Positions 10,865-20,168 of a stretch of DNA of 64,000 nucleotides are shown here, piece after piece. Under the pieces are notes generated by a model. The model was given only the letters and a program-made list of their open reading frames with translations. It had not been told where the DNA came from and ran no database searches. The stretch spans positions 98,928,001 to 98,992,000 of the forward strand of contig OX465598.1 of NCBI GenBank assembly GCA_950022295.1, in the 5' to 3' direction. Source of the DNA: Bromus sterilis (lineage: Eukaryota > Streptophyta > Magnoliopsida > Poales > Poaceae). The number at the start of each line of letters is the position of its first letter. Position 1 is the stretch's first letter. The position numbers and the translations under genes are program-made.

Positions 10865-12953
10865 TCAAGTTTTATCAAGAGAAAGAGAATAACTAGCCCG
10901 TGTAACGGACTCAAAAGGTAACTTGATTTTATTTCTAGGGAAGTGTTCCATCCCCTTTTTGAGTGGGAATTGAAATTTTATATTCCCCTCTTTCATGTCA
11001 ATAACCGCACCAACGGTGCGAAGAAAAGGACGTCCCAAAATAATTGGACATAAAGGTTCACACTCTATATCCATAACAATAAAATCAACGGGAACATAGT
11101 TGTCATTGACAATGATAAGAACATCGTTGATCTTCCCCAAAGGTTTTCTTTATGGAAGAATCAACAAGACGAACACCAAAAGAACAAGGCTCAAGAGGCT
11201 TCAATTCAAACATATCAAATATTCTTTTGGGCATAATAGAGGTACTAGCTCCAACATCACATAAATCATAGCAAGAGAAGTTATTTAATTTAATTTTGAT
11301 CATAGGGTCCCAACCATCATCTAACTTCCTAGGTATGGAGGCTTCTACTCTAAGCTTCTCCTCCCTAGCTTTGATAAGAGCATTTGTGATATGTTCCGTG
11401 AAGACAAGATTAAGTGTGCTAGTGTGGGGGTCTCTAGAAATTTTGTGTAACAGGCTAATAACTTCTGAGAGGGTGCAACTATGAAAATCAATATCACTAC
11501 TATCAAAGGTGGCAGTAGTGTCATCTAGGCCCACTTGTTTGAAACCCTCTATGTTCATAGGAGTTTCTTTGTCTACGGTTGAGGTATTAGCATCACCATT
11601 AATAGGTCCAACGGGACTAGGAGTGCATTGGGTGCTAATAGTTTGAGTGTCCTCAACAATTTGGATAGTGGCAACTGTGTGGTGTGTAGGAAGGCTCTTA
11701 ATTCTATCCTCTTCCTCTTTTTCTCTAGCCCATCTTTCTTTAAGTTTAGCCATCATCCTAATATTTTCATTGATTTGTAACTGGATAGAATTAATAGGAG
11801 TGGCTTTATTCTCCTCAAGGGGGGAGGTTCTAATTTTAAGCATCTCAATATCAAGGGCTAAGCTTTCTACCTTCAAAGAGAGATTATCTATTTTAGATAA
11901 TTTCTCTTCTACATTTTTGTTGAAGGCTTTTTGGGTAGTGATAAAGTCTCTAAGCATGCTTTCTAATTCAGAAGAGGGGTTCTTGTTGCTAGGGTAAGTG
12001 TTGTTGTTCCCATAGTTAGATGGAAACGGTCTAGGATTGCTAGCAAAATTTCCCCTATAAGCACTGTTGTTGAAGTTGTTTCTAGCAATAAATTTCACAT
12101 CTACTTGTTCTTGAGCAACCAAAGAATTTAAAGGAACATCATGAAGATCAATAGAAGGTTTCTTGGTAAGTAGAGACATAATTAAATCAACTTTTTCATT
12201 GAGGGAGGTAATTTCCTCGACAGAGTTTACCTTCCTACCTGTTGGAGCGCGTTCGGTGTGCCATTGGGAATAATTGGTCATCACCTCATCGAGAAGATTT
12301 GTGGCAGCACCAAGTGTAGTTGACATAAAGGTTCCTCCCGCGGCCGAATCTAACAGGTTCCGCGAGGTAAAGTTCAAGCCTGCATAAAAAGTCTGGATAA
12401 CCATCCAAGTAGTCAAACCATGTGTAGGGCATTTCTTAACAAGAGATTTCATTCATTCCCAAGCTTGGGCAACATGTTCATTATCCAATTGCTTAAAATT
12501 CATAATATTACTCCTCAATTGGATAATCTTAGCAGGAGGGTAGTACTTCCCTATAAAAGCATATTTGCACTTATCCCAAGAATCTATGCTATTTCTAGGC
12601 AAAGATTGAAACCAAATTTTAGCGTCTCCCCTTAAACAGAAAGGAAAGAGCTTAAGCTTAACAACATCACCTTCTACTTCTTTATACTTTTGCATATCAC
12701 ATAATTCAACAAAATTATTCAAGTGTAAAGCAGCATCATCTCCATCACCAGAGAACTGATCTCTCATAACAAGGTTTAGCAAAGCAGGTTTAATTTCATA
12801 AGAGGTAGCTGAAGTGGCAGGTGTGGCAATGGGAGTGCAGATAAAGTCCTGGTTGTTGTGACTAGTGAAGTCACACAACTTGGTGTTTTCAGTGGAACCC
12901 ATAGTAGCAGCAAGTGTGGCAGATTTTTTTGTAGTTTTTGATAAAAGACACAA
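10865..12953 (-). pseudogene. Gag with protease-region fragment of element C, right copy
   Basis: Gag starts at the ATG near 12902 (MGSTENTKL...; an in-frame ATG lies upstream at 12953). It has the same Athila gag domain as the left copy, then a coiled-coil-like region (about 11850-11990), and near the end a protease-like region with ILGRPFLRTVGAVIDM. Breaks: CGA to TGA at 12453-12455 (the left copy keeps the arginine), and a one-base insertion in an A-run near 11138 that separates gag (11103-12452) from the protease-region frame (10865-11140). The ORF stops at 10865, and no RT follows. Alternative start positions do not change the reading of the family. Confidence 0.85.
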
Positions 12954-13037
12954 AGATAAAAACTGAAAGATAAACTAACAAGACTAAAAAACAAAGGTAA
13001 AGGGTAGTGTGCAACTCCCCTATCTTAGCACTTGGAG

Positions 13038-13055
13038 TCCCCGGCAACGGCGCCA
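13038..13055 (-). promoter_or_regulatory. Primer binding site of C, right copy (tRNA-Asp type)
   Basis: Same 18 bases as at 6364-6381. It lies directly left of the right LTR and serves the 10865-12953 gag. Confidence 0.88.
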
Positions 13056-13065
13056 GAAATACTCT

Positions 13066-14166
13066 TGCTTATTGGCTTCTCGCCCTTCGTTGGTAGGCCC
13101 CAAGTGGAAGGCGTGATGCAGTACAGCAGCGAGTTTTCCCTCAGTAAAGATACCAATGTTTGTCTCCAGTAGGACTCCATAGATGATAAGTAGGTGTCAG
13201 CGGCGCAACTGACGCGGACCTGCGCACAGACCTAGATAACTTTGTTCCCAACGAAGTTCAGAGAGGTTTCACTCAAGCATGTCATCGGGGAGGCATGAAC
13301 CCACAATCTAGCACAACGCTCCCTCTTGGAGTCACTACCTACTACTTGGCCAAAGCAATAAACAGCAACGGAGAGCATCCAAGAATTACTTAGGAACAAA
13401 AATACAAGAGATAAGAACCAAATATATTACTCTATCACAATCTGAACATAATCTCATAATCCATCAGATCCGATCAAAATCAACATAGCAATAGCAGAAA
13501 TATTACAAAGGTGCCGCGATCATGTAGGGCAGCTCACGAGGTCTAAACAATGAAGATCAAAGAGGAGAGGAGAACATCACATAGCTACTGATCACGGACC
13601 CATGGTCCAAGGAAAACTACTCACGAGACATCCGGGGAGCATCCATGGTGGAGAGGAGACTCTCGGAGGTCAATCCTCCCTCCGGCAAGGTGCCGGGAAG
13701 AGGTCTTCTGGTGCTCCCGATCTTGGAAGCGTGGTGGCGGCGGAACAGAGGCAAGTTCGCGGAATAGGGTTCTTGTTCTGGAGTTTTCCCGTGACGGGGG
13801 ATAAATAGGCGAAGGGGGGCAGCCAGAGGTGGACTAGGGGCCCCAGGCGCCCCCTAGCGCGGCCAGGGGTGTGGCCGCGCCGGGTGGCCGCCTGGGCCCC
13901 CCTGGCTCCCCTCTGGCCCCTCTCGGGCTCTTCTCGAAGCTTCTGTCACGCTGATTTTTTATATGAATTTTTCTGGCACTTTTTATATGGGGGAAAACTG
14001 AAATAGAAAAACAGCAGAAAACAGGAACTGGCACTGGGGTGCACTGAGTTAATAGGTTAGTCCAAATATGATAAAAAAATGTATGAAAGTGTATCTAGAT
14101 CATAGCAATATCACACAAAACATGCATGGAGCAAGCAGAAATTATCGATACGTTTTGGACGTATCA
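13066..14166 (-). mobile_element. Right (5') LTR of element C, internally deleted
   Basis: It starts TGATACGTCC at 14166 on the minus strand and ends near 13066. It matches the middle LTR (6392-8022) except for a deletion of about 525 bases at about 13267, where the sequence jumps from GAGAGGTT to TCACTCAAGC. The element's right boundary with the chromovirus LTR is exact (14166/14167). Confidence 0.85.
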
Positions 14167-15067
14167 CGTGCCCACGGCCGCGCTCGGGGCAGAGGGAGGA
14201 GAGGCGGGCGCGAGGCGAGGCGAGACCGGGGGCGCGCGGGATCTGGGGGGACTGAGGGGTGCGCTAGGGTTAGGGTTGGGCACAGAGGCCTTTAAGCTCG
14301 CCTGGAGCCGCCGGATTCTCGCCACGGCGACGAGGGGCTCGGTGGCAATGGCAATGCACACCACGGGGGGGGGGGGGTGAACAGGGGGAAGACGACGACG
14401 GTTGGTGGCGGGCCAGTCGGGCCGTTTTCGGTGGGGGGGGGTGGGGGTTGGGTTAGTTGGGCTGCGGGTGGCCCAGTGGGGAGGGGTAGGTTAGATGGGT
14501 TTTTCTTATTCTTTTGCTTTTCACTTTTTCTTTTCTGTTATTTCTTTTTGTATTTATTTTATACACCTAGGCAATTTTGTAAAATATGGTATGTGTCGCA
14601 TAATTTAGTATTTACCAAAGGTTGGTGCCAAAAAAGATTTGGACAAGTGCAAAAGTCATTTAATATTTGCATTAAATATTAAATGATTAATTTGGGGTTT
14701 TATCTACTGTTTTGGATTTGTTTAGAATTATTTAGAGATTAATAAAATCTCCAACTTGGTGTGACATGCCCCACTGAATATTAGTGATTTAATAAAAGTG
14801 GGAGCACAATTTTTTGACAATGTTTTATTTTGCACATTGTTTTAATATTCCACCAAAGGCAATTGATTTGATTTCAATTCAAAGGCAATTTGAATTGAGC
14901 TTGGTATTGCTTTGATTCCACATGACCAAGGTACATGATCACATTGCATTCAAAAATATCAAAGGCAATATGAATTTGAGCTGAACCAAATTGATCAAAC
15001 CAAATTTTTGAACAGTAGTGAGGAACAGTAATGGTGATTACTGTTCACTGACAGTGAGGGTGTTACA

Positions 15068-15082
15068 AATCTCCCCCACTAC
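15068..15082 (-). promoter_or_regulatory. Polypurine tract of chromovirus O2
   Basis: The minus strand reads GTAGTGGGGGAGATT immediately before the LTR start TGTAACACC. This marks the 3' end of the O2 internal domain and fixes the LTR boundary at 15067. Confidence 0.85.
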
Positions 15083-15103
15083 AAGAATTCTCGTCCCGAG
15101 AAT

Positions 15104-18100
15104 TTAGGTGGTAGCGGGGAAAAGATCGGGGTATTCATCGCGGAGACGATCTTCGCGTTCCCAGGTGGCTTCATCTTCAGAATGATTCGACCACTGAACT
15201 TTGAGAAACTTGGTCGTCTTGTTGCGGGTTCGACGTTCGGACTGATCAAGAATGCGGCTCGGATGTTCTTGATAAGTCAAGTCCTGCTGCAGCTGAATCA
15301 TATCATGCTCCACTTCGCGAATAGGGTCCTTGAAGCAACGTCGGAATTGCGACACGTGGAAGACATCGTGGACTTGAGAGAGGTTCGGCGACAATTCCAA
15401 ACGGTATGCCATTGGTCCACTCCTGGAAAGAATACGGAACGGGCCAATGTAGCGGGGAGCTAACTTGCCTTTGATCCCAAAACGATGAGTGCCTCTCATG
15501 GGAGTGACACGGAGATAAGCATATTCACCAGGCTGATAGACCATTTCCTTGTGCTTGTGATCATAATTGCTCTTCTGACAAGACTGAGCGGCTTTCAGAT
15601 GTTCACGGATAACGCGAACTTGATCTTCAGCATGTTGGATAATGTCCGGACCAACGAGTGCACGTTCCCCAATTTCTGACCAATTCAGAGGGGTTCGACA
15701 CTTACGTCCGTAGAGAACTTCAAAGGGGGCCATCTTCAGACTAGCTTGATAGCTATTGTTATACGAGAATTCAGCAAACGAAAGAGATTCCTCCCACTTC
15801 TTGCCAAAGGAGATGACACAAGCTCGAAGCATATCTTCAAGCACTTGATTGACTCGTTCAACTTGGCCTTGCAACTGTGGATGATAAGCGGTGCTGAAGC
15901 TTAGGTGAGTGCCCATAGCTTCTTGGAAACTATCCCAAAATCTTGAGGTGAAAAGGCTGCCTCGGTCGGAACTGATCTCCAACGGAATACCGTGGAGCGA
16001 CACGATTCTGGAAACATACAAGTCTGCCAACTGACTAGCAGAGATTGTCTCCTTGACAGGCAGAAAATGAGCAACCTTAGAGAATCGGTCAATGACGACA
16101 AATATCGCATCATGACCCTTCTGTGATCGCGGAAAACCGGTGAAGAAGTCCATTTCAATCTTGTCCCATTTCCATTCAGGAATAGAAAGTGGTTGCAGAG
16201 TTCCAGCAGGTCTTTGGTGTTCTGCTTTGACGCGACGACAAACGTCACACTCATCAACATAACGAGCAATGTCCTGCTTCATGTTAGACCACCAGTACCG
16301 CTGACGAATGTCTTGGTACATCTTGGTGCTACCAGGGTGAATCGACAAGGGTGTATCATGAGCTTCTTTCATGACATCAGTGCCGTAATTCAGGTTTGCC
16401 TTGGCTACCGGAACCACTAAACGACCCTTGAAGTACACCGCATCATCATCATTTGCATCAATAGTGAAGAATGAGGGTCTTCCACTGGCGACAAAGCGCT
16501 TAATCTTTGCAATGTCAGAGTCATAATGTTGTACTGTCTTGATGCGGGAGTCGAGGTCTGCTTTGACAACCAGGGAGTTCACATATTCCTGCGGAACAAT
16601 TTCGATGTTCAGTTTTCGGAGCTCTTCATATAGAAGTGGTTGTTGTCCTTGAACTTCAAGTTCACTACAATAGGCTTTGCGGCTCAAGGCATCGGCCATC
16701 ACATTAGCTTTGCCAGGGGTATAATGAATATCCATGTTGAAATCGGCTATTGTCTCGAGCCATCTTTGTTGGCGGAGATTCAGGTCTGGCTGAGTAAATA
16801 GGTACTTCAGGCTTTGGTGGTCGGTGTAGATCTCGCAACGATTACCGACGAGGTAATGTCGCCACAGCTTCAACGCATAAATTACTGCTGCCAATTCTAG
16901 ATCATGTGTAGGATACTTGTCTTCGTGAGCACGCAACTGACGAGAGCCATAAGCAATCACTTTGCGCTCTTGCATTAGGACACAGCCTAATCCTTGACGA
17001 GATGTATCGCAATATATCACGAAGTCCTTCCGGGTATCAGGGGGAGCAAGCACCGGAGGAAAAGTAAGCTTGTCCTTGAGATCTTGGAAACTTTCCTGAC
17101 ATTTGTCTGTCCACTCAAACTTGACACCTTTGTGAAGAAGATTGGTCAGAGGCTTGGCAATCTTGGAGAAGTTCTCGACAAAATGGCGGCAATAGCTGGC
17201 GAGTCCTAGGAAACTTCTGACTTGCTTGAAAGTCTTGGGGGGAGTCCAATCCAGGATAGCCTGAATACGTTCTGGGTTTACGGCAATTCCATCCTTGGAA
17301 ATCACATGACCAAGGTAGGTTACTTCAGGAAGCCAGAACTCACACTTAGAATACTTAGCGTAGAGTTGGTGTTATCGAAGATTTTCCAGTATAAGACGAA
17401 GATGTTCAGCATGCTCTTCTTCATTCTTGGATTATATCAAGATATCATCCAGATAAACCACGACGAACTTGTCGAGGTATTCCATGAATATATAGTTCAT
17501 CAACCGGGAGATAGTGGCTGGGGCATTCGTCAAGCCAAAGGACATGACAGTGTACTCGTAAGAACCATAGCGAGTAATGAAGGCGGTCTTCGAGATGTCC
17601 TCTTCACGGACCCAGATCTGATGATAACCCAACCTCAAGTCGAGTTTCGAGAACACCGTGGATCCAGCAAGTTGATCATAAAGATCATTGATCCAAGGAA
17701 GTGGGTACTTGTTCTGGATGGTGGCTTGGTTGATAGGTCGGTAATCTTGGACCAAACAGTTGGTACCATCACTTTTCTTGACAAAGAGCGAAGGCGCTCC
17801 CCAAGATGAGTAACTTGGGCGAATGAAGCCTTTCCGAAGTGCTTCGTCGATATCCTTCTTAAGTTCAAGGAGTTCATGTGGCGGCATCTTGTAAGGACGC
17901 TTAGCAATAGGGGTAGTGCCGGGCTTCAAGTCGATGACGAATTCAACTTCTCTGGCTAGGGGTATTCCCGACAGATCTTCTGGGAAGACGTCGAGGAAGT
18001 CACAAACGACTGGAACTTTCTCTATGCCTTCGAGAGGTGAGACGTTCAAAGCATTCATCGTATAGATCTGCGGTTCGGCGTTTTGGGTTATTCGGGCGGT

Positions 18101-18525
18101 GTGGTTAACAATCTCGCCGGAGGGGTGGAAAAGTTGGACAGACTTGGTGCCACAATAGAGTGTGGCATCGTGAACTTTCAACCAATCCATTCCAAGAATG
18201 AGTTCAATGGTGGAAGACTTCAGAAGGATGGGGGAAGCAAGGAAAATAATCCCTTCGATTTCAACGGTGGTATTGGGCACAAACTCGGATGTGTGGCAAT
18301 GGCCTATCGGGGTGTGGACAACCATCGACGGGGTCATCCTTTCCATCGTGAAGTTATGCGACGATGCAAATGCTTCTGACATGAAGGAATGCGATGCTCC
18401 TGTATCAAATAAAACAGTAGCAGGTACAGAATTTACGAGAAGGGTACCCATCACGGTAGCGGGTTGTTCCTGAGCTTCCACAACATCGATGTTGTAAGCA
18501 TGTCCACGAGCATGAGCAGTAGACC
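15104..18525 (-). pseudogene. Protease-RT-RNase H-integrase-chromodomain polyprotein of chromovirus O2
   Basis: The first frame (18525 down to 17432) carries the protease (VLFDTGASHSF) and RT through YLDDILI. The second (17305 down to 15104) carries the end of RT, RNase H (FVIYCDTS..., with DADALS-type tail MADALSRK), and integrase with an HHCC zinc finger (SIHPG...CDVC) and the D,D,E core (EMDFF, SSDRG, QVERVN). It ends in a chromodomain-like C-terminus (FLKVQWSNHS...ATWERE) that in this lineage guides insertion to heterochromatin. Two TAA stops, at 17432-17434 and 17372-17374, break the frame between RT halves. The N-terminal end continues across element A into the gag at 47587. The chromodomain, tRNA-Met priming site and very long LTR fit the Tekay/Del group. 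Confidence 0.88.
18521..18525. repeat. Left target-site duplication of element A (AGACC)
   Basis: AGACC here is repeated at 47582-47586 on the other side of A. The uninterrupted O1 copy has a single GCAGACCCAG at about 158-167, which confirms the insertion point. Confidence 0.93.
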
Positions 18526-19487
18526 TGTCGTTGATATGTGACATCAGATGCCATGGGGATGGCTAAAGTGAGGGGAAGACGCGAGGAAGAGGATGTCGAT
18601 GGTGCCGGAATCGGGTTGGGCACAAACAGGGTGGAGGACACCACGATGTACCCAGGTTTGGGGCTCTCCGGAGAGATAACACCCCTACTCCTGCTTGTCT
18701 CTTCTATATCAATGAACTGGCTACAATAACTGCTTCTCTATCTTCTCAGGGGAAGGTGAGCGCCGCCGTGGGCAAAGCTCTCTCCTGCTTCCCTGAGGAG
18801 TAACTACTAGCAGTGAATGAACTGAGGAGAAGATGAATAATGGTGCTACTGAGCGGATCGTCCCCCACGCAGGAGGGGTACCTGGGCTCTTATAGTATGA
18901 GCCCGGGGTACATCGGTAACTTCACTGCCGATTGGGCCCAGCCTTCATCCTCTAATCGGCTGGGTCCCACCGACTGCTTCTCTCCGGGTGATCCGGACCC
19001 TACGAGCGGCGGCCCATGCTGTAGACTTGTAGGTCATGATGATGAACAGTGAGGTTAGGAGGTGCGGTCTTGTCGGCCTGTCCGCGGAATCGGCGGAGAG
19101 GTCGACACCGTATCTCTGCCTGATCTTCGATGTGACTTGGCTCTTCTGCTATCCCCGATCTCCCGGGATTGCGCATTTATGACCCCGTACTTGGACCTCC
19201 GACTGGTCCCGGGGTCAACTTCTTCAACTGCGATAAGTTGTGCCGATTGCGCCTGGGCCGACTGGTGGCCCTTGGCAGGGTCGATTGCTCTAGGCAATCG
19301 GCCGTGCTAACGCCTACCTCGGCCCAGCTGCGGGCCAATCGGATGATAGTCTTGATGACAACAGGGTGGACCGATTGCGCCTGGGCTGACTGCCAATCTT
19401 GGCCCAGCTGCAGCCCAATCGGTCCATCCTTGTCTTGAAAGGTTGCTTCCGCTTGGGCTAGCCTACCTGGGTACCAATCCCCCGACA
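18526..19487 (-). mobile_element. 3' LTR of element A
   Basis: It reads TGTCGGGGGATTGG... to ...CATATCAACGACA on the minus strand. A TATA box (ACTATAAGAGCC type) lies in the same place as in the 5' LTR, near 18888-18893. About eight copies of CCGATTG/CAATCGG-type words fall in the stretch 18940-19420. Confidence 0.92.
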
Positions 19488-19500
19488 GTAGCCCCTAAAG
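19488..19500 (-). promoter_or_regulatory. Polypurine tract region of element A
   Basis: The minus strand reads CTTTAGGGGCTAC directly before the LTR start TGTCGGGG. The matching B sequence is at 41349-41361 (CTTAAGGGGCTAC). Confidence 0.65.
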
Positions 19501-20168
19501 CTGTAAAGGTCCCACGGTCATTTGACCGCGGGGCCTTTGCAGTTTTCAATCTTTATTCGATATCTTCCGAATGCTATGGCCTCATCGGGTGCGTCATTCC
19601 GAGTTCGACTCGGTGCTCACACTCGGCTGACCAACGGTTTCGTCCGATCTACTTTAAGTCATCTCCGATTTCTGCCTTCACCTTTTTGAGAATAGCCTTT
19701 CTCGCCGATTTCCTTCCAACGGTTACCTCCGATTTCCCTGGGATGGAAACAATGAATTGTGGCCCACTACCCACGTGCGACATGACATAACTGCAGGCCA
19801 CGACCCCCACGTCGCACGCCTCGCTTCCCACGCTGGGATCTCTTGTGCCGGTTTGCCGGTTGGTCTTCCTGTGTGCTAAGCCACACCAAGCCACACGGCC
19901 GCAATCGAATCCCACTCCCCTCCCCCGCCGCCCTTATAAGCCACAGGGGAGGTCCCTTGCCTCTTCCTTCTCCCGCACATCGTCTTCTTCCTCCATCTCT
20001 CGCTGCTCACACGCGCCATTGTCGCTCCACTGAAGCTCTCTATCGCGCCCGTTTCTTCGCCTCCGCGCGCGAGATCTGCTTCAGTCGTGCGCTCGCGTTC
20101 TGCTCCGCCGCCGCGATCTTTCTTCACCGCTAGCTTCTCGTTCCTCTTCTCCCGCCGCCGCGAACTCC
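19501..20168 (+). promoter_or_regulatory. Promoter and 5' leader of the antisense gene of element A
   Basis: About 670 bases lie between the polypurine tract and the antisense ATG. A TATA box, CTTATAAGCC, is at 19933-19942 (TATAAG at 19935-19940). It is followed by about 200 bases rich in C/T, typical of a plant 5' leader. B keeps a TATA box (CATATAAGCC, minus strand, around 40920-40925) in the same position. No convincing coding sequence lies upstream of the ATG, although frames happen to be open here. Confidence 0.6.

Larger units (their letters stand above)
4949..14166 (-). mobile_element. Element C: Athila-lineage, pol-less, tandem-type retrotransposon (Sabrina/WHAM-like)
   Basis: Read on the minus strand from 14166: LTR (TGATACGTCC...), tRNA-Asp-type primer binding site, gag with a protease fragment, a long non-coding internal part, polypurine tract, second LTR, a second primer binding site and a second gag, which breaks off at 4949. 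The gag is Athila-like and the LTR termini resemble the Triticeae families Sabrina and WHAM (recognition from memory). No RT, RNase H or integrase is found, so it would depend on a partner element. The right target-site copy is probably CGTGC (14167-14171). The left one was lost with part of C and about 413 bases of the host LTR, with a 2-base GG overlap at the junction. Confidence 0.82.
1872..15067 (-). mobile_element. Chromovirus O middle LTR, shared by two internal domains and split by element C
   Basis: The LTR reads TGTAACACC... to ...GTCACA on the minus strand. Its two surviving parts, 1872-4948 and 14167-15067, match 49276-52371 and 52785-53685 of the intact right-hand LTR (4410 bases) in the same order and orientation. 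Its left end is followed by a primer binding site and gag (O1), and its right end by a polypurine tract and pol (O2). An LTR flanked by internal DNA on both sides means an LTR-internal-LTR-internal tandem. About 413 bases (52372-52784 of the right LTR) are missing at the left junction with C. The LTR also lacks about 21 bases near 3855. Confidence 0.88.

Noticed and set aside
14255..14280. Telomere-like TAGGGTTAGGGTT
   Set aside because: Only two imperfect units at a fixed LTR position in both LTRs; better explained as a telo-box near a transcription start.
18526..19487. Solo LTR at 18526-19487
   Set aside because: It pairs with 46620-47581 through the shared AGACC duplication and a continuous internal domain, so it is the 3' LTR of A.
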